A stretch of 64,000 nucleotides of DNA. Origin: Bin5 sp965220715 (GTDB lineage Bacteria > Chloroflexota > Anaerolineae > Caldilineales > Caldilineaceae). The notes under the pieces were generated by a model. The model was not told the origin of the DNA, searched no databases, and saw only the letters and a program-made list of their open reading frames with translations. Both the position numbers and the translations under genes were made by a program. Shown here piece by piece: positions 17,508 to 27,105 of the stretch; position 1 is the first letter of the stretch, and each line of letters begins with the position of its first letter. The stretch lies in NCBI GenBank assembly GCA_965220715.1, contig OZ244843.1, forward strand, positions 4,836,001 to 4,900,000. Reading direction: 5' to 3'.

Positions 17508-18518
17508 TTACGGTGTCATCATTTCAGACCTCTGCGCCCAGCCTTCGTCAACCATCTGAAATACGTCCCTGGTCGGATTGTACCCCAGCATGGCCCGCGC
17601 TTTGGCGATGCTCAGTTCCCAGTGGACAACCTTGGAGACCGTTACCTCGACATAGGGCCAGCCGGTCACTTTCGATATGTATTTGACCAGTTGATCGTGT
17701 GCGAACGGTTGCGCCGCCATCAGATGAAAGACCTTGCCCACCGCGATCTCCTTTTCCAGCAGGAGGGGCAGACCTTCAGCCAGATTACGAGGATCGTTCA
17801 CCATTTCAGTTCCCACTACGCCCTGTTGGTCATAAGCGATAACCAATCTGGGTTCGCGGGGATCATACTTTTCAAGGATCTCGACCGTTTCTTGTTCTGC
17901 GGGCGTCAGGTGGGATCCTGTCTTAAAATTCGCCAGGAATCCGGGCAGGTGCAACTTGCCGGCCCAGATCGCCGCCGGATTCAGAAGTTCATCACAGGAC
18001 TGCGTCACGCCAAACCGGGGGATCGTCACCGGCAGGCCGCAGCGCCGCATGTAGTTCCAGCACATATCCTCGCACAGGATCTTGCTCATCCCATACGGGT
18101 CGTCGTTGATTCGGGGATGCTCCTCATCGACCGGCAGATAGAGCGCGCCGTTGGGATTCCAATACACATTGTCGGTGCTGGCCAGGACGAATCGTTTGAT
18201 CCGATCAACATAGGGGGCGATGGTTTCCAACAGATTGTAGGTGCCGATGACATTGGCCTCGAAGAGTTCATCGGAAGTCCGGCCTTGCGGCATAAGCGCG
18301 CCCAGGTGAAAGACAGCCTCAACATTTTCCACCGCGGGGCGCAGGCTATCCCGCTCCGTGAGCCGTCCCTCCACAATCTCGACGCCCGGCTTTTCGACCC
18401 TTGCACGCAGAGGATCTTCCGGCATGACCAGGGCCTGCACCTGGTGGTCCCGCCGCAGCAGTTCATCGACCAGACAGCTGCCGATGCGTCCGGTCGCGCC
18501 CGTAACAAGGATCTTCAT
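17508..18518 (-). CDS. NAD-dependent epimerase/dehydratase-family extended SDR
   Basis: 336 residues. The Rossmann motif is TGATGRIG at the N-terminus, with LASTDNVY carrying the catalytic Ser/Thr and YGMSK the Tyr/Lys pair. It probably acts on a nucleotide sugar or similar polyol. It is not closely similar to the four cassette SDRs: it is longer and has a different C-terminal substrate domain. It is the last gene of the minus-strand group containing importer system 2, 67 bp after the permease, so it may act on the imported compound. It ends facing the plus-strand ATPase operon with about 100 bp between. Confidence 0.82.
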   Translation of the reverse strand: MKILVTGATGRIGSCLVDELLRRDHQVQALVMPEDPLRARVEKPGVEIVEGRLTERDSLRPAVENVEAVFHLGALMPQGRTSDELFEANVIGTYNLLETIAPYVDRIKRFVLASTDNVYWNPNGALYLPVDEEHPRINDDPYGMSKILCEDMCWNYMRRCGLPVTIPRFGVTQSCDELLNPAAIWAGKLHLPGFLANFKTGSHLTPAEQETVEILEKYDPREPRLVIAYDQQGVVGTEMVNDPRNLAEGLPLLLEKEIAVGKVFHLMAAQPFAHDQLVKYISKVTGWPYVEVTVSKVVHWELSIAKARAMLGYNPTRDVFQMVDEGWAQRSEMMTP

Positions 18519-18585
18519 TGTTTATGCTCCTGTATCGAGTGGGAGGAGTGAGGACGGGAGAGACTCTTTCTCCCCGTTCTTGATC

Positions 18586-19437
18586 TTATCGTTCGCGCAG
18601 GGTCGGGTCAAGCAGGTCTCGGAGACCGTCGCCGAGCAGATTGAAACCGAGCACCGAGATGGCAATGGCGATGCCAGGGAAGACCGACATCTCCGGATGG
18701 GTATTCAAGTACTTTCGTCCACCGGCCAGGATCAAGCCCCACGACGGGTCGGGCGGCTGCGCGCCGAATCCTAGAAACGACAGGGCCGCCTCGCTCAAGA
18801 TGGTCCAAGCCAGCCCAATCGTAATCTGTACAATTATCGGCGCGCCGGCGTTGGGAAGTAGATGGAGCAGCATAATCCGCCAGTTGGATACGCCGATGGC
18901 CCGCGCGCTTTCAATGTAAGGAAGTTGTGATACAGCGATCACCGCGCCGCGCGTGACGCGACAGAGAATAGGGACATAGATAACCGCAAGCGCGATAATC
19001 AGATTCTGCGTGGACGGCCCCAGCAGGACTGAGATGGTAAGTGCCAACAGCAGACCGGGAATCGCAAACATCAAGTCGATGAATGCCATGATGCCGGTCT
19101 CGACAGGCCCGCGCAGGAAACCGGCCGCGATCCCAAGCAGTAGACCGACCAGGCCGGACAAGGCCATCGATAGAATTGCGACAAGCAGACTGAACCGCCC
19201 TCCGTAGATGATCCGGCTGAAGAGGTCGCGTCCCAGGTAGTCGGTACCGAAAAGATGCTCCGCGCTCGGGCTGGCAAGCATCTGACTGAAATCTGCCTCA
19301 AAAGGGTCTGCGGTCCCAAAGACAGGGGCGAAAACCGACGTGATGATCAGGGCGAAGGTGATGAGGAAGCCGACCACGAACAGGCGATGCCGGACAGCCC
19401 GGCGCAAGAAACGTCGCAGCGGTTTTCTCGCCGTCAT
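18586..19437 (-). CDS. ABC importer permease, DppC/OppC type, system 2
   Basis: 283 residues: MTARKPLRRFLRRA and one helix, then the HLFGTDYLGRDLFSR motif, EAA loop SARAIGVSNWRIMLLHLLPN, SFLGFGAQPPDPSWG and terminal NLLGDGLRDLLDP. The frame extends upstream into the previous permease gene, but the ATG 19 nt after that gene's stop is the natural start. Its partner is the upstream DppB-type subunit. No ATPase gene accompanies this system. Confidence 0.9.
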   Translation of the reverse strand: MTARKPLRRFLRRAVRHRLFVVGFLITFALIITSVFAPVFGTADPFEADFSQMLASPSAEHLFGTDYLGRDLFSRIIYGGRFSLLVAILSMALSGLVGLLLGIAAGFLRGPVETGIMAFIDLMFAIPGLLLALTISVLLGPSTQNLIIALAVIYVPILCRVTRGAVIAVSQLPYIESARAIGVSNWRIMLLHLLPNAGAPIIVQITIGLAWTILSEAALSFLGFGAQPPDPSWGLILAGGRKYLNTHPEMSVFPGIAIAISVLGFNLLGDGLRDLLDPTLRER

Positions 19438-19456
19438 TGTCCGCTCTGCTTCCGAG

Positions 19457-20404
19457 CTACTCGTAGCGAATTCGCGGATCGAGTTGGCCATAAAGTACGT
19501 CCACAACAAGGTTCACGAAAACGAAAGCAGCCGAGTAGAGAAGCAGTACGCCCTGCAGCACCGGCAGATCCCGGTTCAGCAGCGCGCGTACCGTCAACTG
19601 ACCCAGCCCCGGCACGAAGAACAACTCCTCGATCAGGACGGTCCCCCCCAGCAGATAGCCCAACTCCAGGCCAATGACGGTTACAATTGGAATCGCGGCA
19701 TTCTTGAGACCGTGCCGCCAGAGTACTTGCTGAGGACGGAGGCCCTTGGCGTGCGCCACCCGCATGTAGTCGCGGTTGAGAACCTCAAGCACCGCGGAGC
19801 GCACAACGCGCGTCATCACCGCCGCCAGGGGCAGCGCGAGGCTCACAGTGGGCATGATCATATGCGCCAGGTTGACGCCCAGGCCATCGCTGAGTGGCTT
19901 AAAGCCGGAAGGCGGCAGCCACCGCAGTCGCGCCGCGACGACCAGGATCAGAATCGTGGCAATCCAGAAGTTCGGAATCGAGATTCCGAGTTGACCGAAT
20001 TGCATCGCCAGCAAGTCAACCCATGTCCCATTGCGGGCAGCCGCAACGATTCCCAGGGGAAGGGCGATCGAGAGCCCCAGCAGAATCGTGAGAACGCTCA
20101 ACTCCAGCGTCACGGGAATCCTCGATTTGATCAGATCCCAGACCGGGTAGCCACCCAACAGGGAGTTGCCCATGTCTCCGCTGAGGAGATCTCCCAGCCA
20201 GTCAAAATACTGCACATAGAGCGGGCGGTCAAGCCCCAGGAACTGGCGCATCTTTTCGGCCGCTTGGGATCCTGCACCCACGGTATCGAGCAGAACGAGC
20301 ACCACGTCGCCGGGAAGCGCGTGCATAAGCAGAAAGACGAGGGTCGCCACTGCCCAGACGGTCAGTACGGCGCGCATCAGACGGCGACCCAGAAATCGCG
20401 ACAT
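19457..20404 (-). CDS. ABC importer permease, DppB/OppB type, system 2
   Basis: 315 residues. It has the N-terminal helix, the periplasmic loop to YFDWLGDLLSGDMGNS, EAA loop VAHAKGLRPQQVLWRHGLKN, the LIEELFFVPGLGQL motif and terminal QLDPRIRYE. It is transcribed downstream of its binding protein, from which it is separated by a 154-bp gap containing a strong hairpin. GAGGAGGCG lies before the ATG. Confidence 0.92.
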   Translation of the reverse strand: MSRFLGRRLMRAVLTVWAVATLVFLLMHALPGDVVLVLLDTVGAGSQAAEKMRQFLGLDRPLYVQYFDWLGDLLSGDMGNSLLGGYPVWDLIKSRIPVTLELSVLTILLGLSIALPLGIVAAARNGTWVDLLAMQFGQLGISIPNFWIATILILVVAARLRWLPPSGFKPLSDGLGVNLAHMIMPTVSLALPLAAVMTRVVRSAVLEVLNRDYMRVAHAKGLRPQQVLWRHGLKNAAIPIVTVIGLELGYLLGGTVLIEELFFVPGLGQLTVRALLNRDLPVLQGVLLLYSAAFVFVNLVVDVLYGQLDPRIRYE

Positions 20405-20501
20405 ATGACGTCGCCTCCTCTTTCACAGTTTGAAATTACGAATCAGGGCGCGATATGGGCGGGCGCGGCAAGGCACAGAAGGGACGACGCGCCGCCGAAC
20501 G

Positions 20502-20538
20502 GAGGACGCATCTCCACTCTTCGGGGAAATGCGTCCTC
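20502..20538 (-). promoter_or_regulatory. Intercistronic hairpin after SBP gene 2
   Basis: Perfect 10-bp arms GAGGACGCAT and ATGCGTCCTC around a 17-nt apical region that can pair further. It starts 20 nt after the binding-protein stop. No T-run, so a processing or stability element is more likely than a terminator. Confidence 0.6.
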
Positions 20539-20558
20539 ATGAAAGAGACTGAACCCCT

Positions 20559-22166
20559 TTACCTGTCCAGCCAAACGTACTTCAGAAAGCGCACTGTGCC
20601 CAGACCATCTACCTGGTAGTCCATGACATCCGGGTGCATGCCCATGCGATCGTCATAGGTGAAGAGGTAAACGAGCGGCCATCCCACCTCATACCCAATG
20701 GTCAGCGCCTCGGTATAGAGTTCTCTGCGCCGGTTGGGATCGGTTACGCTGCGCGCCTCTTCGACCAACTCGTTGTACTCGGGTATGTCGAAGTTAGGTG
20801 CAAAGCCATGCGACACGCCCTCCGGATGCATGATACCGTAGAAGATGTCGTCCGGGCTGGATGCGTAGAGACCTTGCAAGGCGGCGGTGAATTCGCCCTT
20901 GTAGACCTTCTCCACCCAGACCGCGTGGTCGGTGGCCAGCAGATTGAACTTTATCCCCAACTCGGCTGCGCTGATCTGGAGGATCTCGGCGATTTGCCCT
21001 TCATCCGAGGCCGCCCCGTAGAAATTCAAATCCACCTCGAAACCGTCCGGATAGTTGGATTGGGCCATGTACTCCTTGGCCTTCTCAATATCGGGCGCTT
21101 TGAAGTACTCGATTCCGGTATAATACTGGCTGTTTGGGGGCTGCGGGTCGCCGGCGAAATAGCGGTTGCAGCGGCCGGCGGTATAGACATCGCACATGAC
21201 CTGCTTGTCAACCAGATGCTGCAACGCCTTCAACACATTGGGGTCGTTGAACGGTTCCCTCCCTACGTTGAAGGTGAACATAAAGAAGATACCGGTGTCC
21301 CCCGTATACAGCTTATAGTTCTGCTGGGTCAGAGACTCCCACGACGCGCCCGGCACCATCATGATAAAATCGACCGCATCTGCGGTAAGGTTCGCGGCGC
21401 GCGCCGCGTCGTCGAGCAGGTAGGACATGCTGATGCCTTCCAGATAGGGTATGCCTTCCTCCCAGTAGTCGTCATTCCTGACCAGTTCAGTCTTGACACC
21501 CGGCTCAAACTCCTGCAACTTGAATGGCCCCGTGCCAATGTATTCGAATGGCTCCTTTTCAAACGTTCCTGCGGGCATCACCAGCACCGCCGGCCTGCCA
21601 ATCACGTCGAGGAATGGGCTGTATGGTTCCTTAAGGGTTACCTTAACGGTGTAGTCGTCTACAGCTTCAACGCTTGCAACCGGCGACAGCCAACCCGCAT
21701 ACGCGGAGATCGATTCATCCATCGCGTGTTCAAAGGAGTAGACGACGTCTTCGGATGTCATCTCCTGGCCGTTGTGGAACAGGACTCCTTTGCGCAGATG
21801 GAAGATATATTCGGTGTCGCTGACAGACTCCCAGGACTCGGCCAGGGACGGGTTGTTGTTGTATCCCGAATCCCAGTACAGCAGTCCTTCATAGATCTGA
21901 TGCAGAATGTTCCATTCGGTTGCGCCGTGCAGCCGTCCCCCCCAGGGGTTGATGACTGTAGACGCCTGCGCTTGCCCGAATTTGAGGATACCGCCGTACT
22001 TGGGCATCCCCTCATCGGCTGCGGCCTCTTCCTCTGCCTCTGTGCTGGCCGCCTGGTCAGCGCCGCTTTCCATCGGGGCGGCGGGCGCGCATGCGGCAAG
22101 CACGGCAACCATCACGATCAGTCCGACAATCATGGCGACAATAGAGATGTTTCGCCTTCTCATCAT
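20559..22166 (-). CDS. ABC importer substrate-binding lipoprotein (SBP family 5), system 2
   Basis: 535 residues with a Sec lipoprotein signal ending VLAAC (C26), a Glu/Ala linker, and a family-5 domain starting YGGILKFGQ, with FHLRKGVLFHNG and the paired DDYTVKVTLKEPYSP. Two adjacent ATGs are possible; the second lies 7 nt after AGGAGG, a better spacing. It delivers its ligand to the two permeases that follow. Upstream are a weak sigma70-like promoter and about 450 bp without a gene, so this is probably the operon's first gene. Confidence 0.92.
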   Translation of the reverse strand: MMRRRNISIVAMIVGLIVMVAVLAACAPAAPMESGADQAASTEAEEEAAADEGMPKYGGILKFGQAQASTVINPWGGRLHGATEWNILHQIYEGLLYWDSGYNNNPSLAESWESVSDTEYIFHLRKGVLFHNGQEMTSEDVVYSFEHAMDESISAYAGWLSPVASVEAVDDYTVKVTLKEPYSPFLDVIGRPAVLVMPAGTFEKEPFEYIGTGPFKLQEFEPGVKTELVRNDDYWEEGIPYLEGISMSYLLDDAARAANLTADAVDFIMMVPGASWESLTQQNYKLYTGDTGIFFMFTFNVGREPFNDPNVLKALQHLVDKQVMCDVYTAGRCNRYFAGDPQPPNSQYYTGIEYFKAPDIEKAKEYMAQSNYPDGFEVDLNFYGAASDEGQIAEILQISAAELGIKFNLLATDHAVWVEKVYKGEFTAALQGLYASSPDDIFYGIMHPEGVSHGFAPNFDIPEYNELVEEARSVTDPNRRRELYTEALTIGYEVGWPLVYLFTYDDRMGMHPDVMDYQVDGLGTVRFLKYVWLDR

Positions 22167-22236
22167 TTGGCCTCCTGGTGTCTTGGGTAGGGTTGGCGGT
22201 TGGAAACACTGGCGAAGATAACGCTAGAGCAACATA

Positions 22237-22266
22237 ATCTTATTTCATTGAAGCCCTGTAGGTCAA
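22237..22266 (-). promoter_or_regulatory. Possible sigma70 promoter for importer system 2
   Basis: On the minus strand TTGACC, an 18-bp spacer, then TAAGAT, about 70 bp before the start codon. Confidence 0.4.
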
Positions 22267-22613
22267 GTCGCTATTGCCAACCGGCTTGCATCCCGGAAGA
22301 GGCAATACCCGTATGCTCAAAATGAGCGTTTCCGAGCAGGGCCTGCACGTCGAACAGCTGGTCGGAGGCGCAGGTGCGCAAGGGCCATGACATTGGACTA
22401 ATACTTCCGCCGGGCAAGCTATGCTCTTTGTATCAGATGGATCAATACTGGGAAGATGTTACTTTGTGGAAGAAGACAACCCGCTATTTGGACGAACAGC
22501 GGTTAGACTGGTAGCGGAACCGGCGAGAATGGAGGTGGGATGGAGGGAAGCCGGAGCGCACGGAGATCAGCCCCCAGGACACCAGATTACGATGGCCAGC
22601 GTCACATAGACCC
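22267..22613. other. Intergenic region without a recognised gene
   Basis: About 350 bp. Short open stretches on the plus strand have neither a ribosome site nor recognisable protein similarity. I see no clear terminator for the oxidoreductase gene that ends at 22614. Confidence 0.5.
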
Positions 22614-23687
22614 CTATGCGCGGTAGGCTTTAATCATATCGATCAGCAGGGCGATCTGCGCACGACCTTCCTGGGCCGGCGTGAGCGGCGTCTTTCCATT
22701 CACGATACAGTCGTGGAAGTGAATCAGTTCCAGCTTGAACGCCTCCTCGTATGAGGCGGTCGTACGCGACTCGCGGTAGTGCTCTCCATCCATCTGCCAC
22801 TCTTCGACCACGGTGGCGGCATTTTTCAGAAACGGACTGGGAAAGACGATCGACACGATGCTGTCCGGCGCGTAAACGGTCATGGTCTCGTCGAAGACGC
22901 GCAAGCCTCGGACCGAGGCAGTGTCCAGCAGGCAACGCAGATTGTTCGGATAAGCCAGGATCGAGGCGAAGGCTCCGCCCCCATCCCAAATTTCGGTTGA
23001 CACGACACGCTCCGGCAGGCCGAAGACGCCGTCCAATATGTAGATGTCGTGAATCGACAGACCCAACATCTTGCCGTAGGCGCGCATGACCGGTTCGGGT
23101 TGGGCTCCGATAGCGCGTTGCCGGCTGTCCTGGTGGAGCTGCTGCATCCTGTTCTTCTCGGCCGCGTCTATGTCATCGACGCGCACGATGTCATAGTGTT
23201 CGAGAAAGAAGTCGTTGGGGCCGCCGATATCATAAAGGCGGATAAGACTCGGGTCTTGCATCTGCTGGATGCGTTCGCGGCCTGCCACATAGCCGGGGTC
23301 GTAGCGTTTGTGATGGCCGAGCATGGCCACGCAGCCGCTTTGGGCCTGGGCATCCAGGAGTTCGTCGGCCTCATCCAGGTTGTTGCACATCGGCTTTTCG
23401 ATGAAAACGTGCTTGCCGGCCCGCAGCGCATCTGTCGCCGGCTGCGCATGGTCCTGCGTCAGCACCATCACTGCGTCCAGGTCGGCGCGTTCCAACATCT
23501 CGCGGTAATCGGAGAATGTATGCCGGACGCCAAACTTCGCGCCAACGGCCTGAACCGTGCCGGGGGACAGGTCGCACAGGGCCGCGACCTCGAAGAGTTC
23601 CGGCATTTCAAACAGATGCGGCAGGTGCATCACCTGCGCGATCATGCCGGTACCGATCAGCCCAATTTTGACTGGCTTACTTCCCAC
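22614..23687 (-). CDS. Gfo/Idh/MocA-family NAD(P)-dependent oxidoreductase
   Basis: 357 residues. The N-terminal Rossmann fold has GLIGTGMIAQ and the family's catalytic-edge motif VFIEKPMCN (E97-K98-P99), followed by a C-terminal alpha/beta domain. Members oxidise or reduce sugars, inositols or their derivatives. I choose the GTG start (VGSKPVKIG) because AAGGAG is exactly 7 nt upstream. The frame continues upstream but would overlap the PhyH gene before it. It lies 47 bp after that PhyH gene, so oxygenase and dehydrogenase may be co-expressed. Confidence 0.88.
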   Translation of the reverse strand: MGSKPVKIGLIGTGMIAQVMHLPHLFEMPELFEVAALCDLSPGTVQAVGAKFGVRHTFSDYREMLERADLDAVMVLTQDHAQPATDALRAGKHVFIEKPMCNNLDEADELLDAQAQSGCVAMLGHHKRYDPGYVAGRERIQQMQDPSLIRLYDIGGPNDFFLEHYDIVRVDDIDAAEKNRMQQLHQDSRQRAIGAQPEPVMRAYGKMLGLSIHDIYILDGVFGLPERVVSTEIWDGGGAFASILAYPNNLRCLLDTASVRGLRVFDETMTVYAPDSIVSIVFPSPFLKNAATVVEEWQMDGEHYRESRTTASYEEAFKLELIHFHDCIVNGKTPLTPAQEGRAQIALLIDMIKAYRA

Positions 23688-23734
23688 AATTTGGCTCCTT
23701 TGCATGGCAAGGATGACAAGAGATCCAGCCGGTC

Positions 23735-24952
23735 TCAAAGAGTAGCGACAAATGCGTCAACATTGAGTTCAGCCGGAACCTGGTCGAAATAGTAGCGGGT
23801 CTCTTCACCCTGGAAGCCTGGTGTCCACTGATCTTCCCCGGCCTGCAACAGATCGTCGACGAACTTGAAGCGCGTCCACAGAATGTCGGCTTCCTGCTCG
23901 GTGAAGCGAGCGGCCAACGGCTTGCCCCACTGGTGAGTCATCGGGTGAATTTGCGTCGCCCACATCCGTTCCTGCTCTGGCATGCGGTCGAAGTGCGGGC
24001 TCTTGAGGTGATGAATACGTTTGGCGCTCTTGCTAAGAAAGATGGTGGAGAGCAGCCTGCCTTTTTCGCCGCGGTTCGGATGCAGCCGATCCAGAGCGGC
24101 CATGTAGGCGGGGCCATTACTGTTGATCACGGCCCGGAGCGCACCCTCGATCAGATCTATCGTCCGCTCGCTGCGCCCGTTCCAACGTTTGAATGACGCC
24201 TGCGACGCGGGGGACAGATGTTCAAGGTAAGGCAGGTCTTTGTAAGTGGTGAACTCCGAGAAGCCGCCGTGGATGGTGCGGCGCATGTTGGCGTTGTAGC
24301 GGCTGCCCCAGTGCATCAGCGGCAAGATATAGGCCACGCCATCGCCGGCCGCCAGATGAGTCTGAATGGCGCCGGGCAAAGGTGTGCTTGCATCCTTGTT
24401 TAGCGCCGCGTTCTCCGCGTCCGTGTTGAAGCGGACATGGCTGCCGGGCACCACCCAGAGAACGCTGTCGTCGTAGAGCGGCAGATTCCATTGCACGTAA
24501 CGCGGCCCATTCTCCAGGATGTCTTCGTTGTAGCCTTGCAGCGGCGCGGTGTGGGGCGGATAGAAGTCACGGTGCCAGCCGCGATGATCGGCCGTTTCGT
24601 GGTCCCGTACCGGGTTGCACATGAGCATCATCTCGGTGACAGCGGCGTCCTCCACGCCCAGCAAGCGGCTGCTGACGCCCTGCGTGTTCTCGTGCAACCA
24701 GATCTCGACTGCGCTGACCGTCTGTGCATCGATATGGCCGGCCAGCGCCCCCAGATTGAGGCGGGGCTGGGCGTTGGTCTCCCAGACGCCGCCGGGCGGG
24801 TCGTCCGGTCCCCGCTCGCGCGCCCAGATCGCCTTTTGCCGCTCGACGAGCAGTTCATAGGCCCGCCGCAGGTCGGCCATCTGATGCGGCGGAATGACCT
24901 GCCGCAGGATCACATATCCCTCTTCCAGAAACTGATCGCGATTGATTTCCAT
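23735..24952 (-). CDS. PhyH family Fe(II)/2-oxoglutarate oxygenase, long form
   Basis: 405 residues, about 100 more than classical PhyH, the extra being a C-terminal helical extension. The iron triad is H127-x-D129 in GWHRD and H214 in PLMHWGSRYN, with R224/R225 for 2-oxoglutarate. It starts MEINRDQFLEEGYVIL. It lies between a broken PhyH gene upstream and the Gfo/Idh/MocA gene downstream on the same strand. Substrate unknown; the paired oxidoreductase suggests hydroxylation followed by oxidation. Confidence 0.87.
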   Translation of the reverse strand: MEINRDQFLEEGYVILRQVIPPHQMADLRRAYELLVERQKAIWARERGPDDPPGGVWETNAQPRLNLGALAGHIDAQTVSAVEIWLHENTQGVSSRLLGVEDAAVTEMMLMCNPVRDHETADHRGWHRDFYPPHTAPLQGYNEDILENGPRYVQWNLPLYDDSVLWVVPGSHVRFNTDAENAALNKDASTPLPGAIQTHLAAGDGVAYILPLMHWGSRYNANMRRTIHGGFSEFTTYKDLPYLEHLSPASQASFKRWNGRSERTIDLIEGALRAVINSNGPAYMAALDRLHPNRGEKGRLLSTIFLSKSAKRIHHLKSPHFDRMPEQERMWATQIHPMTHQWGKPLAARFTEQEADILWTRFKFVDDLLQAGEDQWTPGFQGEETRYYFDQVPAELNVDAFVATL

Positions 24953-24980
24953 GGCTGTTTTCTCTTCTTACCCTTCGCAG

Positions 24981-25020
24981 GAAGTCGTTGCTCGACTTCG
25001 GTTCTGTTCGCACTGAACAG
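24981..25020 (-). promoter_or_regulatory. Paired inverted repeats upstream of PhyH gene
   Basis: GAAGTCG/CGACTTC (7-bp arms, 5-nt loop) and CTGTTC/GAACAG (6-bp arms, 5-nt loop) lie back to back in the 87-bp gap between two PhyH genes. They could be operator sites or mRNA hairpins. Confidence 0.35.
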
Positions 25021-25039
25021 TGTTTTTCGACACGCCAGG

Positions 25040-25858
25040 CTAACTGATAACCCGGCAGTTGGCTAGCATCTTGCGGCCTCGCTCCGAGAAACTGTCGATC
25101 TCCGCCTGCGTCGTTTCGATTGGCACGCGTTGCCCGAACCAGGGCAGAGAGTAGCAGATCACCAGCTCTGGCCGCGGGTGATCCGAGCGATTGGGCGTGC
25201 CGCGGTGGAGCGTGCGCGGGTCCTGGATCCACAGCGTTCCTTTCTTCAGATTGAGACGGCGGCGGCTGGGAAACTCCCCTGCTTCTAGGATCTCGTCGTA
25301 GCGCGTCTCCATCTCCGGGTCAGCGAGGTATTGGGTACATGGCAGTATCTCGAAGCTCCCGTTTTCCTCAAAAGTGTCCACCAAGGGGAATTTGACGCCA
25401 AAATGGGGACAATTCTCAAGGCCAACGTGAGGCGCCAGTTTGGATATGCCCGCATCACGGTGCCACTTCTGATACTCGCTGCCCGGGTAGGGGCTATTTG
25501 AATGATAGCAGGTTATACGGTAGTCCTCGGTTCCCCAATAGCGGTCAAGAAAATCCAGCACCACCGGATTCTCGTAGATTTCAGGGTCGGCAAACGGCTG
25601 CTCTCATGGGACGTAGACCGTATAGCGATTGACCACTTGTAGTCGTCCCTCGAAGACAAGGCGGTTATCGCTACGTCCATACAGTTTTACGCCGCCGGCC
25701 GGATCGTTGTGCGCCCGCACCGTTTCCAGATAGGGCAGAAATGCCTCACGGATCCGATCGATCTTCTCGACCGGTATCAGATTTTCGAAGAGCACGTAAC
25801 CATTGATGCGAAGCTCTGCCAGTTTCAGGTCGAGGTCATACTGATTTGGAGTTGCCAA
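25040..25858 (-). pseudogene. PhyH family oxygenase interrupted by one in-frame TGA
   Basis: Read through, this is a 272-codon PhyH gene starting at TTG (LATPNQYDLD) behind AAGGAGG. The frame is intact except for a TGA at codon 85 (25604-25606), between VYVP and EQPFADPEIY. Both sides are in the same frame and 3' of the stop the domain is complete: WHRD supplies the iron His/Asp and RTLHRGTPNR the distal His. Trp is the expected residue, so one base change (TGG to TGA) explains it. Either a nonsense mutation or a base-calling error is possible. Stop read-through is unlikely because TGA ends ordinary genes here. It shares its strand with an intact PhyH gene downstream. Confidence 0.75.
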
Positions 25859-26024
25859 GGCTGATTCCTCCTTCTCAGCGAAGATACCGCATATAAGGCG
25901 ATAGACAACACTCCTCCCCGCCCCTAAGCCCGGTGGATTTGCAAGACGGGCCAGAAGTTTCGGTCGGGGGCAGCCGATCCGGCGCCTTGGCCGCGCAGCG
26001 ATCACTCGAAGTCAAGAGTGTTCC

Positions 26025-26888
26025 TCAGTCAACCGGCACCCGATAGGATGTTTCTTCGATCCGTTCGTGGTCTGAAGCCCGTGCATTCACCATCGCCCGC
26101 TCTGTAACCGGCAGATAGTAATGGGTTTCGGCGTGCAGCGAGATAAACCCCTCCGCATAGGCGACGCCGCCGGACATCCCGAATGCGCCATCGCTGGTCT
26201 CGATGCGTTTGCGGGCGTAGGCCCCGCCATAGCCCTGGCTGACCAGACAGTCCAGGGCAGCCAGCTTCTTGTCCACCACGTCGGTAATGTCGATAAAGAC
26301 ATCGTTATAGTATCCGCCCTCGGATTGCCACACCTGTCGGGGAATCGCTGCCGCTCCGGTTCCGAAGAAGAAGAGCTGAGCGGTTTTGTGGGGGGGATTG
26401 CGGTCGCCGGGATCCACGCCGCCTGCCAGGGCCAGAGCATGAAGTACGATCTGCCCGGTGATGGCATGAGCGTTGGTCAGTCCGTCACCCTCCTTGGGGA
26501 AATGGGTTAAGACAATGTCAGGTTTCAGTTGGCGAAAGAGCCGCGCCAGGCGCCTGACAGCCTCGTCCGTGACGAGGAGAACGGCATCATCGGCGCCGAA
26601 AAAATGTACGTCTTCAACACCCAACAGATGGCAGGCCTTGCGGGCTTCTTCAACCTTGACGTCGGAGCGCTCGGCAATGAGAGACTGCAGTTCAGCAGCC
26701 GCAGGCACTTCGCTGCGGTGGTGCATCTCATCGCTGATGACTTTATCATGGACGCGCGCGCCGTGCGTGAGGACGACACAGCCAACATAGTCGCCGCGCG
26801 CGGCGTGATGGGCCATCGTCCCTCCGGATTGGTCGAAAATGTCGGCGGGATGGGCGCCAACCGATAGAATTCGCAACGATTCAGACAT
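26025..26888 (-). CDS. PIG-L/LmbE-family deacetylase with altered catalytic motif
   Basis: 287 residues. PIG-L enzymes (MshB, BshB, LmbE) remove N-acetyl groups from amino-sugar conjugates, using an HPDD motif and a distal His to bind zinc. Here the motif is GAHPAD: H13 and D16 (zinc ligands) stay, but the catalytic-base Asp is A15. The third ligand is probably H141 in NAHAITG, and SGGT follows as in the family. Loss of the base could mean a changed mechanism or a non-hydrolytic role. The sequence is otherwise well preserved with no frame damage. It lies upstream of the broken PhyH gene on the same strand. Confidence 0.82.
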   Translation of the reverse strand: MSESLRILSVGAHPADIFDQSGGTMAHHAARGDYVGCVVLTHGARVHDKVISDEMHHRSEVPAAAELQSLIAERSDVKVEEARKACHLLGVEDVHFFGADDAVLLVTDEAVRRLARLFRQLKPDIVLTHFPKEGDGLTNAHAITGQIVLHALALAGGVDPGDRNPPHKTAQLFFFGTGAAAIPRQVWQSEGGYYNDVFIDITDVVDKKLAALDCLVSQGYGGAYARKRIETSDGAFGMSGGVAYAEGFISLHAETHYYLPVTERAMVNARASDHERIEETSYRVPVD

Positions 26889-27105
26889 GGTTCATGCCTC
26901 CTGGTTATTTTAGGGCGAAATCTCCCTGGGAATATGCTCACCTTCGACGAACTGTAGAGCCGAGCCTGATCTTGTACCAAAAAGACAAATGGCGTGAGCG
27001 GATGACCTTTACGCCCGGGATCCTCGACACGCTCTGCGTAACGGCCCGCGCCAAGGAATCCGGGAGAGTGACGAGAAGAGCAGATCACGCCCCGCCCCAG
27101 ATCCA
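26889..27105. other. Short intergenic gap
   Basis: About 217 bp. Only the GGAGGCATGAACC ribosome-binding region of the PIG-L gene is recognisable here. Confidence 0.4.

Noticed and set aside
22421..22609. 62-codon plus-strand open frame in the gap before the Gfo/Idh/MocA gene
   Set aside because: No Shine-Dalgarno and no recognisable similarity; low support as a gene.
25604..25606. In-frame TGA as selenocysteine or Trp recoding
   Set aside because: The neighbouring residues point to a lost Trp, no SECIS-like stem was evident just downstream, and TGA ends ordinary genes in the window.
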